This document shows, one piece after another, positions 18,196-26,298 of a DNA stretch of 64,000 nucleotides. Position 1 is the stretch's first letter. Each line of letters opens with the position of its first letter. The notes beneath the pieces are model-generated. The model did not search any database. It saw only the letters and a list, made by a program, of their open reading frames with translations, and had not been told where the DNA came from. A program made the translations under genes and the position numbers. The stretch is from CAWHPS01 sp963831235 (GTDB lineage Bacteria > Fibrobacterota > OXYB2-FULL-49-7 > JAEUSG01), in the NCBI GenBank assembly GCA_963831235.1, contig CAWHPS010000059.1, forward strand, positions 1-64,000. Direction: 5' to 3'.

Positions 18196-19881
18196 TTATT
18201 TGTCCGTGAATCCCGGCGGCAAATCCGTCCCGGGAGACGGTCGCGATTTTCCTGTCTCCGGCTTGGGGGCATCGCTCCCGGGAACGTCGAAGACTCCGGG
18301 AGCCAACCGGCTTCCTCCCTTGTCCCGGATCTTGAACTCAAAGCCGAATTCTTTGGCTTTTTCTATATAAGACCCTGACGCGAGTCTCATTTCTCCCCTC
18401 ACATTCACTCGTATGGCAGCACCCCCCTCAACGGGACACTTGTTCTCGCACCATCCGCAGCCCACACATTTCTCGGCCACCACAAACGGGGCAGCGTTAC
18501 GTCGGTCGGGCACCGGCCTGAAAGCGACCGCATTGTACGGGCATACCTCATCGCAGACCAGACATTTCCTGTCGCGTCCCCATACAAGACAGCTCTCCCT
18601 GTCAACCCACGCCGTTCCCAGCTTGGCATGTTTCTTCTCTTCCAGGGGAAGACTCCGAATCGCCCCGGTGGGGCATACCGTTCCGCAATCCGTACAGGCA
18701 ATGGAGCATGCGGCAATCCGAGGGACCAACATTGGAGAGAAGATGCCTTCCAGCCCCGCTTTGAGCCATGTCGGTTGGAGTGTGTTGGTGGCGCATACTT
18801 TCATGCACTCCCCGCATCGTACGCAGCGGGTCAGGAATTCCGCTTCGGGGAGAGCGCCGGGAGGCCTGATGAGCTCGCTGTCCACCAGTGTCCTTTCACG
18901 GCCGTCAGCCCTCGGGTTGTTGATGTTGGTCCGGAACAGACCTGCCGTGAACAAACCGGTGCCGAGAGCCATGACCATTCGTCTTCGAGTAGGATCCGGA
19001 GTCACAGCCGGTTGTTCCGTCCCTGCAAACGACGTCACGAATGAAACCGCAGACTCCGGACAGACCTCAACGCACTTCAGACAAACAATGCATTCTGAAT
19101 GTACAGTCTTTGCCGGGTCATCCGATATGGCTCCTGTGGGACAGGCCCGGATACACCTCCCGCATCGGTTGCATGAGTCTCCGACTCGCCGTCTCACAAG
19201 GGGTGATCGGGAAAACAGACCGATCAATGCTCCGGCAGGGCACAGATTTCTGCACCAGAACCGAGGTTGAGCATAAACCAAACCGACGATGCCGACGAAC
19301 ATGACAAGTATGAACAGGTTTGTGGCAACAACCTTCTGTCCGAGCTGGATGTACGCCAAGCCGGGCACGGACGGCAATGCCGCCGAGGAGAGTTGGATGC
19401 CCCAGTCTCCGGCCAGCATGGCAACCGGATAGATGACCAAGGCCCAGAATCTCGTTGCAAGGGACAAGGGGGAACCGAGAAACACCAGTGATACTCCCCC
19501 CAGGGCTGCTGCGAGAATGACGATGAGAAACAAGTACTTCAAGCCGCGATACGAAGAGGAAGCCTCGTACGAGTTGGTCTTTCGAGACCGCTTCACACCT
19601 CCGGTAAGCGGGCTCTGCAATATGTCCAGAGACGTTCCCATGGGGCAGATGTGACCGCAAAAGACCCGCCCCACGAACAGTCCGGCCAGGCACACGATTA
19701 ACGCCGGCAGGAGACCGACGTCCAGGTTCTTGGATGCCAGGGCCGTTCCTGCACCAATCAAGGGGTCGAGGCGAAGGAAAAGATCAACGCTCAACCCCTT
19801 TGCAACAGGGTAAGCGGCCCCAAAGAGCAATCCAAGGAAGATCGTGAAAGTGGCCCCCTGCACAATCCTTTGGAACCGCAT
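18196..19881 (-). CDS. Membrane polyferredoxin (NapH/NosR-like, eight Cys motifs)
   Basis: Inner-membrane electron carrier of about 561 residues from ATG 19881. The N-terminal half has several hydrophobic helices and two CxxxCP motifs at the membrane (CGHICPMGTSLD, CRNLCPAGALIG), as in NapH/NosR/CcoG-type proteins. The C-terminal half has repeated 4Fe-4S motifs: CNRCGRCIRACP, CIVCLKCVEVCP, CVRCGECMKVC, CTDCGTVCP, CLVCDEVCP and CVGCGWCENKCP. The start codon overlaps the stop of the DUF362 gene as TGATG, so the two are translationally coupled. The electron donor and acceptor cannot be told. Confidence 0.85.
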   Translation of the reverse strand: MRFQRIVQGATFTIFLGLLFGAAYPVAKGLSVDLFLRLDPLIGAGTALASKNLDVGLLPALIVCLAGLFVGRVFCGHICPMGTSLDILQSPLTGGVKRSRKTNSYEASSSYRGLKYLFLIVILAAALGGVSLVFLGSPLSLATRFWALVIYPVAMLAGDWGIQLSSAALPSVPGLAYIQLGQKVVATNLFILVMFVGIVGLVYAQPRFWCRNLCPAGALIGLFSRSPLVRRRVGDSCNRCGRCIRACPTGAISDDPAKTVHSECIVCLKCVEVCPESAVSFVTSFAGTEQPAVTPDPTRRRMVMALGTGLFTAGLFRTNINNPRADGRERTLVDSELIRPPGALPEAEFLTRCVRCGECMKVCATNTLQPTWLKAGLEGIFSPMLVPRIAACSIACTDCGTVCPTGAIRSLPLEEKKHAKLGTAWVDRESCLVWGRDRKCLVCDEVCPYNAVAFRPVPDRRNAAPFVVAEKCVGCGWCENKCPVEGGAAIRVNVRGEMRLASGSYIEKAKEFGFEFKIRDKGGSRLAPGVFDVPGSDAPKPETGKSRPSPGTDLPPGFTDK

Positions 19882-20819
19882 CACGACCTTAAAGTCCTCA
19901 CGTTCAATTTTTCGATGTCCATCCGGCCAAGTCCGCGCTCGGCGGCGATTCGTATGTGTCGCACCTGGCTCGGTGAAAACTTGCGGTCGTACCACGTGCC
20001 AAGCGTTACCATCTGGGCATCCGCCGCCACCATGTCCGGGGATGCTATGACAAGGTTGAGCGGGATAACCTTCCCGGGGCCGCCGGGTCCGCCGGAGCTG
20101 AGTATGCGCGTGCCGTCCACCACAACGAGATGCGGTTTGAGCACACTCACCATGTCCGCAATGGCCTCGTGCAAATCATATCTCGAATGAAATCCGCCCC
20201 GATCGCGAATCAAACCCATCATCCCCTTCATGGAGAGGCTGACGCCCGCAGACGAGTGGGACTTTCCCACGGGCACGGCTATGAGCACGTCTGCATCCAG
20301 GGCATCCGAGAGCGCTGCCATCGATGTGAACTGCGTCCCGTTGGGCACCTTGGCATCACGAAAGAGGCGCCCGGATTTCGTGTAGTTCACCACGGTGTTC
20401 GGGACGTCCTTGCACGTCTCGGGAATCTTTGACAGAGCCAAACAATCCTGTGGATTGTTCAGGACATTGTCCAATATGGTGATCCTCGAAGCTCCTGCCT
20501 GAGAGCACATCAATGCAACTTCCCGGACCACCTCGGGGTTGGTGTTGGATGCCCTTTCCGGTCCGCTGGCAAAGCTCATGTTGGGTTTGATGAAAACTTT
20601 GTTGCCCGGTTTGACGAAGCGCTTGATTCCTCCCAGCGCTTCGACGGCCGACCGTGTGTTGGCTGCGGGATCTTTACCGTAGCTTACAACAAGATCCGGG
20701 AGCGCGTCGGCGATAGCATCATTCGGTCCAAACAGCTCGACTCCCCCCCCTGTAATTAGTGCCGCCGTCGTCGCCAATCCGGTCTTCAAAAAGTTGCGTC
20801 GTCCTATTATTGTAGCCAT
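19881..20819 (-). CDS. DUF362 protein with Tat signal peptide
   Basis: 312 residues. The N-terminus MATIIGRRNFLKTGLATTAA has the twin-arginine motif RRNFLK followed by a hydrophobic stretch, so it should be exported folded, presumably with a cofactor. The DUF362 core shows KPGNKVFIKPNMSFASGP near 68-85, VGKSHSSAGVSLSMKGMMGL near 179-198 and LVVVDGTRIL near 227-236. No cysteine cluster motif is present in this copy, unlike ferredoxin-fused relatives; the coupled downstream polyferredoxin supplies clusters in trans. DUF362-polyferredoxin pairs occur in several anaerobes (general knowledge); the reaction is not known. Confidence 0.85.
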   Translation of the reverse strand: MATIIGRRNFLKTGLATTAALITGGGVELFGPNDAIADALPDLVVSYGKDPAANTRSAVEALGGIKRFVKPGNKVFIKPNMSFASGPERASNTNPEVVREVALMCSQAGASRITILDNVLNNPQDCLALSKIPETCKDVPNTVVNYTKSGRLFRDAKVPNGTQFTSMAALSDALDADVLIAVPVGKSHSSAGVSLSMKGMMGLIRDRGGFHSRYDLHEAIADMVSVLKPHLVVVDGTRILSSGGPGGPGKVIPLNLVIASPDMVAADAQMVTLGTWYDRKFSPSQVRHIRIAAERGLGRMDIEKLNVRTLRS

Positions 20820-21120
20820 TATGGGCGACTCCTCCGTTTTGTAACATTAACAAACATAGTTCTTATTAAAGCCACGGGTAGATCAAAAGTCAACCTGCTC
20901 TCCAAGGGACTGCTGAAGGGGCTCTGGCAGGCCGCTGAGCCCCGCGAGTTAAAGTGGAGCGCTGAAAATTCGGGAAACGTGGAGAGGCCTCAGGATCATC
21001 AGGAGGCCTGCGGATAGCCTCCTGCGCCTCGCTATCGAGTCTATTGCCGGAGCGGTCTCAGGCGGTAGAGCTTCCGAGCGACAGGATCTCACCGCTTGAC
21101 TCCCGGGGGTGGGGAGTACA
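20820..21120. other. Noncoding end of segment B
   Basis: GC-rich bases upstream of the DUF362 gene up to the segment boundary. The stretch GGCGGTAGAGC near 21061-21071 looks like a tRNA D-arm, but no complete cloverleaf follows. I see no gene. The promoter of the DUF362-polyferredoxin operon should lie at its left end. Confidence 0.4.
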
Positions 21121-21201
21121 TGGTTCAAATTCTAAAGAAGATGTAAATGTTGCTGCATCTTCACTCATTTTTTTACCAAGTCTACCCGCCCTTAAGTTCA
21201 C
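21121..21201 (-). CDS. argH: Argininosuccinate lyase, first codons only (3' truncated by boundary)
   Basis: On the minus strand GTG 21201, preceded by AGGTG, opens VNLRAGRLGKKMSEDAA followed by TFTSSLEF. This matches the conserved N-terminus of argininosuccinate lyases (N-L-R-x-G-R-L, then FTSSLEFD). The frame loses sense after about 26 codons at the join with segment B. In Methanothermobacter argH follows the S27ae gene, as I recall its gene order, and here it follows S27ae in the same direction, which supports the call. The enzyme makes arginine and fumarate from argininosuccinate. Confidence 0.75.
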
Positions 21202-21415
21202 AAAAACACCTTTTCAATTTTTCATTCATTAATTTTTGTTAATATAATAATTGATATTAAATTATTTATCTAGATTTAGTATTTGATTATACAGTATTTA
21301 ATTATCAGTTATATTAATTATATGACTTTTAATTGAAATAAATTAAAAAAATAAGCTAATTAATAAAAAATATGATTTAAATTAAAAATAAAATTAGAAA
21401 AATTAGAAAAATAAA

Positions 21416-21577
21416 TTATTTTTTGTCTTTATTTTTCCATTCAGTGTATCCACACTTACCACAGGAATATCTGTCGCCATGGTCGGCCATGAATACTCCG
21501 CTGGAGCATCGAGGACAAAAAGGATTTTTTCTATTTAATTTGTCATCTTTAATGTCGTAAAGTTTACCTTTTTTCAT
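21416..21577 (-). CDS. rps27ae: Ribosomal protein S27ae (eS31)
   Basis: 53-residue zinc protein of the small subunit. It begins MKKGKLYDIKDDKLNRKNPF. The zinc ligands are CPRCSSGVF and the later CGKCGYTEW. The gene is too short for a length-filtered ORF list. ATG 21577 is preceded by GGAGGAA and lies almost against the S24e stop (21580), as in other Methanobacteriales. Confidence 0.95.
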   Translation of the reverse strand: MKKGKLYDIKDDKLNRKNPFCPRCSSGVFMADHGDRYSCGKCGYTEWKNKDKK

Positions 21578-21579
21578 AA

Positions 21580-21885
21580 TTATTCCTCCTCAGTACTCTC
21601 TGTTGAGGCTTCTTTATTTTTGTTAAGGACGTGTTCAGTTTCAACATCGTTTAAACTTTCTGCAGTCCCGTAAATTTTAGCATAACCTTTGGCTTTACCT
21701 TCACCGAAGTGAGGTTTCACTTTATCTACCACTAGGAGGTTCTTATCTGCATCTAACATAGCTACTAGCTTGCTTTTAACATCTAATACTTTAGGGGTGG
21801 ACTCACCTTGATATATACATTCAAAATCTATTTCGGTTCTATCTAAGAGTGGATTTTCAGTTTTTTTGATTATATTGATTTCCAT
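21580..21885 (-). CDS. rps24e: Ribosomal protein S24e
   Basis: Small-subunit protein of 101 residues. The start MEINIIKKTENPLLDRTEI and the middle YGTAESLNDVETEHVLNKN are characteristic; an acidic tail (STESTEEE) closes it. Its ATG overlaps the stop of the DPCK gene by one base (21885), which indicates coupled translation. Confidence 0.95.
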   Translation of the reverse strand: MEINIIKKTENPLLDRTEIDFECIYQGESTPKVLDVKSKLVAMLDADKNLLVVDKVKPHFGEGKAKGYAKIYGTAESLNDVETEHVLNKNKEASTESTEEE

Positions 21886-22388
21886 TATTTTGCCTCCTCA
21901 AATTCATTTATTAATTCTTCAGCTTTTTTCTTTACATTATCCGCTTCAACAACAACCAGACCTTCATTAGGCTGCCCATATAATATTGCTGTATTTTTAG
22001 GGGCCATTAAAATACTGGGAAGAACCGCCAAGTCTTCCTCTCCTTTAACCACAATCAAAAAATTCTTTTTGCTGTTTTGTGAAGAGCTGATAGCATAGTC
22101 TACGGTTTCCCATAGATCTTTGGTTATGGTTCCTGGAGGATTTTCAGCATTTAAAATTGTTGCTTGATATTCTATTTCGTGATCAGAATCCCTTCGTTGT
22201 ATCCTATTATCTATTATTCCTAATCGAGGATATACTTGAGATTCAATGAGATTTCTAGTTGTTACATCGCCTACAGAGATTATGTAATTATATTGGGATA
22301 AAGAGTCTTTAACTTCTTCAAGTGATGGATAGAGATCGCCTAAAGGCTCTTTTAACTCTGATCTCAACTCTTTTTGCAACATTAACAC
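21885..22388 (-). CDS. GTP-dependent dephospho-CoA kinase (DUF359)
   Basis: Last step of archaeal coenzyme A synthesis, phosphorylating dephospho-CoA with GTP. 167 residues. Family features are ISVGDVTTRNLIE near 37-49, GIIDNRIQRRD near 57-67 and NPPGTITKDLW near 83-93. The position between spt4 and rps24e is the conserved archaeal one, and junctions with both neighbours overlap by one base. Earlier annotations of the family read only 'DUF359'. Confidence 0.9.
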   Translation of the reverse strand: MLMLQKELRSELKEPLGDLYPSLEEVKDSLSQYNYIISVGDVTTRNLIESQVYPRLGIIDNRIQRRDSDHEIEYQATILNAENPPGTITKDLWETVDYAISSSQNSKKNFLIVVKGEEDLAVLPSILMAPKNTAILYGQPNEGLVVVEADNVKKKAEELINEFEEAK

Positions 22389-22570
22389 TATCTAACCCTC
22401 AGTGCATATTCTCCAGGGATATTGATATTCAGTTCATGGGCAATATCTGAACGTTCAGGGTCTATTATAATTAAAAGACCACTCCAGTTAGTTGATGTAG
22501 TTATATTACAGACTGGACAGCGTTCTTCTGTTGTTATACGTTTGCACCGGGTGCAAGCTTTCATACTCAT
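22388..22570 (-). CDS. spt4: Transcription elongation factor Spt4 (RpoE'')
   Basis: 60-residue zinc-binding partner of Spt5, needed for RNA polymerase processivity. The zinc ligands are CTRCKRI and CPVCNIT near residues 6-22, then WSGLLIIIDPERSDIA. Its start at 22570 overlaps the end of rpo7 (22567) by four bases, the standard archaeal rpoE1-rpoE2 arrangement. Confidence 0.95.
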   Translation of the reverse strand: MSMKACTRCKRITTEERCPVCNITTSTNWSGLLIIIDPERSDIAHELNINIPGEYALRVR

Positions 22571-23124
22571 TTCTTCTTCTTCCTTTTTTCTTCTTCAACC
22601 CATTCGAATCTTCCAAGTCCGGGTTGTCTCATGGTGAGACCAATTTTAATTTCTTTGGTAGAACGGCCTTTTAAACTTAGAGCCACAATTCTGGCACGAA
22701 CTTTACTACCTTCATCAAGAGTTTTCTTAGATTCTTTACCAAGAAGTGCACCTCTTTTTCCATCATAGTTGATGTAGTCATCAGTAACCTGGGAAACGTG
22801 AACTAATCCGTCCATTGGCCCAATTCTAATGAAGGCACCGAATTCAGCTATTTCAATAACTTCACCTTCTATTATTTCATGAAGTTCTGGCTTAAAAAAT
22901 AGGGCTGTGAATTCAACTTCGTGGTAGGCTGCTCCATCCCCCATTATGACTTTACCTACACCAATTTCATCTATTGATTTGACGGTTACCATAAGACCTA
23001 ATTTTTTATCTATTTTCCCAACATAGGCCTCATTTATGGTTTCAATCGCCACATCTTCTAGAGGTTCTTCAAAACGGTGAGGGGGAATTCTCACGGTGTC
23101 CTCAATTCTGGATACATAATACAA
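22567..23124 (-). CDS. rpo7: RNA polymerase subunit Rpo7 (E')
   Basis: Stalk subunit of archaeal RNA polymerase, homologous to Rpb7, which binds emerging RNA with Rpo4. 185 residues. The N-terminal RNP-like part has MYYVSRIEDTVRIPPHRF; the OB/S1 domain has GEVIEIAEFGAFIRIGPMDG and LVHVSQVTDDYINYD. The lysine-rich end KKRKKKK is usual for Methanobacteriales. Confidence 0.95.
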   Translation of the reverse strand: MYYVSRIEDTVRIPPHRFEEPLEDVAIETINEAYVGKIDKKLGLMVTVKSIDEIGVGKVIMGDGAAYHEVEFTALFFKPELHEIIEGEVIEIAEFGAFIRIGPMDGLVHVSQVTDDYINYDGKRGALLGKESKKTLDEGSKVRARIVALSLKGRSTKEIKIGLTMRQPGLGRFEWVEEEKRKKKK

Positions 23125-23299
23125 ATAGATCCCTCGGTTAAATTTCTTTTAATTCATATAAAATTATCAATTAGCTATGGTTATTAAAAATATAAAACAA
23201 TTAATAGTTTCCATTAATATTATTTTCAATTAATATTTTATATTATCCCATAATTATAACTATTTTTACTATTACTAATTAATTATAATTAGTATATTA

Positions 23300-23824
23300 T
23301 TATTCTTCTTTTTTATATAAATCTATGGAATGATTAATTGCTTCAAATGCCTTTTTGGCATTTTCCCAACCAAGTACTTCGGTTGTTTTTCCTTCAAGAT
23401 GTTTATATTCCTTGAAGAAATGAGCAATTTCTTTTAATAAATGAGAAGGAACATCATCAATGTCTTTTATATCTGTGAATCTAGGATCATTTAATGGAAC
23501 GGCCAGTATTTTGTCGTCCATGTCGCCACCATCGATCATTCTCATGATACCGATAGGTCGAGCTTCAATGATGCATCCTGGGAATGTTGGTTGCTCCATG
23601 AGAACCATGATATCCATGGGATCTCCATCATCATATATGGTTTGAGGTATCAACCCATAATCTGCAGGATAAACAAATGGTGAATATAAAACTCTATCCA
23701 GAGCAAAAGACTCTAAGTCTTTATCGTATTCGTATTTATTTCTTGATCCTTTTGGTATTTCGATTACTGCGTATACAACTTCCGGTATTGATGGTCCGGG
23801 AACAATATCTTTCCAGAGATTCAT
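23300..23824 (-). CDS. ppa: Inorganic pyrophosphatase, soluble class A
   Basis: Hydrolyses pyrophosphate from tRNA charging and nucleic acid synthesis. 174 residues. The metal-binding site DDGDPMDIMVL near 63-73 matches the family pattern DxDPxD. VIEIPKGSRNKYEYD near 21-35 and PRFTDIKDIDDVP near 115-127 are further signatures. The gap of 175 bases to rpo7 (23125-23299) is AT-rich and holds no gene. Confidence 0.96.
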   Translation of the reverse strand: MNLWKDIVPGPSIPEVVYAVIEIPKGSRNKYEYDKDLESFALDRVLYSPFVYPADYGLIPQTIYDDGDPMDIMVLMEQPTFPGCIIEARPIGIMRMIDGGDMDDKILAVPLNDPRFTDIKDIDDVPSHLLKEIAHFFKEYKHLEGKTTEVLGWENAKKAFEAINHSIDLYKKEE

Positions 23825-23982
23825 TAATATTCCTCCTTATTCATTGGAATTGGATAATGATATATAATCGTTAGTTAATTTTATTTATTTATTATTAATT
23901 TAATTATAATTAGAAATTAATTCTCTAATATAATCTGTTAATTTAATAACTATATTCACAATATGAATATTATAATATAAAA

Positions 23983-24022
23983 TTTATTATTTATTATTTA
24001 TTATTTATTTATTATTTATTTT
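23983..24022. repeat. Simple ATTT/ATT repeat
   Basis: A run of TTATTATTTATTATTTATT-type units lies at the 3' end of the PIN-domain gene, just past its stop. It is low-complexity sequence and could also act as an archaeal T-rich terminator on either strand. Confidence 0.6.
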
Positions 24023-24410
24023 AAATGCCCATCTATGGCTAAATACTTTCGCTGCCGTAAGTAAACAATTTTTACACCGTTTTTTCGAGATTTTTCTCTT
24101 AATTCTTTATCATTTGTACATAGAATTTTTGAAATGCGAATAAGAGCGTCATCTACTTTCTCATCTTTTTCTAATGGAATATTTTTGATTTCAAAAGGGT
24201 GAGACTTTGCCATTTTAAGAGCAATATTTGCTGCAATTTTATTTTTGCCTTTAGAACCTTTTTTAATGCCATATAATTCATTTATAATAAAATCTGGCAC
24301 AATCAGTCTATAGGAAGGTAAAATCTTTTCCAGTTCATAGATTATATCTACATTGAACTGGAAAGGTATCATAAAAAATTTGCGTCTAGGACTGCCTCCT
24401 TAGAAGACAT
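24016..24410 (-). CDS. PIN-domain ribonuclease (VapC9/Nob1-like), N-terminal frameshift
   Basis: The frame from ATG 24410 reads MSSKEAVLDANFL then stops. The remaining protein, MIPFQFNVDIIYELEKI onwards, is in the next frame. The two join if the run of six T after GCAAA (24374-24379) had seven: LDANFFMIPFQF. This gives about 131 residues with LDANFF carrying the first PIN aspartate, and LCTNDKELREKSRKNG with later acidic residues. It lies 13 bases after aIF2gamma, the place of a conserved archaeal PIN gene linked to translation. A homopolymer error is the simplest explanation. Confidence 0.8.
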
Positions 24411-24423
24411 AATGTCTGTTGAC

Positions 24424-25647
24424 TTAGATGATGATACCATATCCTATTAACCTCCATCTAGCACCAACTCTACGTGATAGAGCAACCCTGTCGCCTTCTT
24501 CTGCAGCTACTGGTAGTTTAAGAGTTACCTTTGCTTTATTTCCAGCGGTAGTGACCACACCAATAGTGGTGGTTGTTCCTACATTTATCATGAGTGGTTC
24601 TTTGGCTTTAATGGGTTCTACTTCCCGTTCTTCCTTAGTACCAACTACTCTTTCTAATAAATGGACTTCCATGCCTAATTCATGCATAACTGGAGGTAAT
24701 GTTTCTGGTTCTCCTGCCACGGATCCTGAAAGTGAATCTGCTTTAGTTAGTGCAGCATCGAGATTGGTTCCTATCCCAACCAGTCCGCCAGGCCCTACTT
24801 CTTCAACATCTTCTCCACCAGCTATTAGGCCAGTGATTTCTGAGTGAAGACTGATCCATTTTTGTTTTCCGTCTTTATTAACTTGTATTCCGGGTTTAAT
24901 CTCAATTTCGTCACCGACTTTTAATGTTCCCTGAACTAGAGAACCTCCAATGACTCCACCTACCATAGTACTCGGATGAGATCCTGGTTTGTTAATATCA
25001 AAAGAACGAGCTACATATAACCTGGCTGGTTTGTCTGCAAATCTTTCGGGAGTACTAATTTTCTTTTCGATTAAATCAATGAGTATATCAATATTAGCGC
25101 CTTGTTGAGCAGACACTGGAATTATAGGGGCGTCTTCTGCGCAAGTACCCTTAACAAACTCTTTAATTTCGTTGTAGCTCTCTATTGCTCTTTCTTTAGA
25201 TACAATATCAATTTTGTTTTGAACTACTATAACTTCTTTAACACCAATAACATCCAAGGCCATTAAGTGCTCTTTGGTTTGGGGTTGAGGGCAGTGTTCG
25301 TTAGCGGCAATAACCAGAACGGCTCCATCCATAATAGCAGCTCCTGAGAGCATGGTTGCCATTAAGGTTTCGTGTCCTGGGGCATCTACAAAGGATACTT
25401 TCCTCAGCATCTCGGTTTCCTTTCCACATTGTTCACAAACCAGTGCAGTAGTATAGCATTGGGGTTCAGCACATTCCGCACATTTACGGAAAGTAATGTC
25501 TGCATATCCTAAACGGATAGAAATACCCCTTTTTGTTTCCTCGCTGTGGGTATCGGTCCAAATACCAGACAATGCCTTGGTAAGTGTGGTCTTACCATGG
25601 TCTACGTGACCCACTAGCCCTATGTTAATCTCCGACTGTATTTTCAC
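24424..25647 (-). CDS. eif2g: Translation initiation factor aIF2 subunit gamma
   Basis: GTPase that delivers initiator tRNA to the small subunit. 407 residues. The P-loop is GHVDHGKTT at residues 13-21, the switch II motif DAPGHE near 90-95, and NKID near 142-145. A zinc-knuckle insert CAECAEPQC...CEQCGKE near 56-77 is specific to the e/aIF2gamma family. The C-terminus ends RVGARWRLIGYG. The region upstream (25648-25853) is AT-rich without a gene. Confidence 0.97.
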   Translation of the reverse strand: MKIQSEINIGLVGHVDHGKTTLTKALSGIWTDTHSEETKRGISIRLGYADITFRKCAECAEPQCYTTALVCEQCGKETEMLRKVSFVDAPGHETLMATMLSGAAIMDGAVLVIAANEHCPQPQTKEHLMALDVIGVKEVIVVQNKIDIVSKERAIESYNEIKEFVKGTCAEDAPIIPVSAQQGANIDILIDLIEKKISTPERFADKPARLYVARSFDINKPGSHPSTMVGGVIGGSLVQGTLKVGDEIEIKPGIQVNKDGKQKWISLHSEITGLIAGGEDVEEVGPGGLVGIGTNLDAALTKADSLSGSVAGEPETLPPVMHELGMEVHLLERVVGTKEEREVEPIKAKEPLMINVGTTTTIGVVTTAGNKAKVTLKLPVAAEEGDRVALSRRVGARWRLIGYGIII

Positions 25648-25853
25648 AGATTACACCTATAATTTTTAATTAATTCAGTTTTAAAAAGTATATTAATATA
25701 TGAATAATATTTAATTTAAAATATTTTTTTATATTTTTAATGTTATTAAATATTATTTTTGAAGTATATCTAGTCTTCTTATTATTGCTAATAAATTACA
25801 ATAAATAAAAATGTCAATAATCTTTTTTTATTTTAATTGTAATAAGAAAAATT

Positions 25854-26237
25854 TTATTCTTCTTCAGAAGAGCCTAAAACCTCATCTAATGGTTTTTCGC
25901 CAGCCTTAGCAACAATGGTGCTTATCTGAACGATATCATCGGATATAGTATTTCCTCTAACGGTTTTCCTTCTCCTTTCACCATCACGAGTTGGTTTGTA
26001 TCCAATTCCACCAGATAATAAACTTCTGATTCTTCTAGGACCACTAACATCTTTTTTCATTGGGAAACCATTTTTATCGCTTCCACCAGTAATTTTTAAG
26101 GTGTATCCTTGTAGGCCTATTAAAGAACCATCAAATTCTTCTCCAAGGGTTAAACCCACTAGTTTTTTGGATTGAACAGCGTCAACTTCTACTTGTAGAC
26201 TTTTTTCTTTTTCTGAAACCACTACTTTAAATGCCAA
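25854..26237 (-). CDS. rps6e: Ribosomal protein S6e
   Basis: 127 residues. The start MAFKVVVSEKEKSLQVEVD and the region GSLIGLQGYTLKITGGSDKN are clear family features, followed by GFPMKKDVSGPRRIRSLLSG and RRKTVRGNTISDDI. It lies between aIF5B and aIF2gamma in the conserved archaeal order. Confidence 0.96.
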   Translation of the reverse strand: MAFKVVVSEKEKSLQVEVDAVQSKKLVGLTLGEEFDGSLIGLQGYTLKITGGSDKNGFPMKKDVSGPRRIRSLLSGGIGYKPTRDGERRRKTVRGNTISDDIVQISTIVAKAGEKPLDEVLGSSEEE

Positions 26238-26298
26238 ATTCTCTCCTCCTTCTATTTCTTCTCTTTAATTTATAATATTAAATATAATATTATTTATA

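Noticed and set aside
21040..21140. A possible tRNA (GGCGGTAGAGC like a D-arm, GGTTCAAATTC like a T-arm)
   Set aside because: No acceptor stem or anticodon arm can be paired; the T-arm-like part belongs to the argH stub on the other strand, across the join.
23983..24022. CRISPR-like repetition
   Set aside because: It is a simple ATT/ATTT run with no spacers or fixed repeat length.
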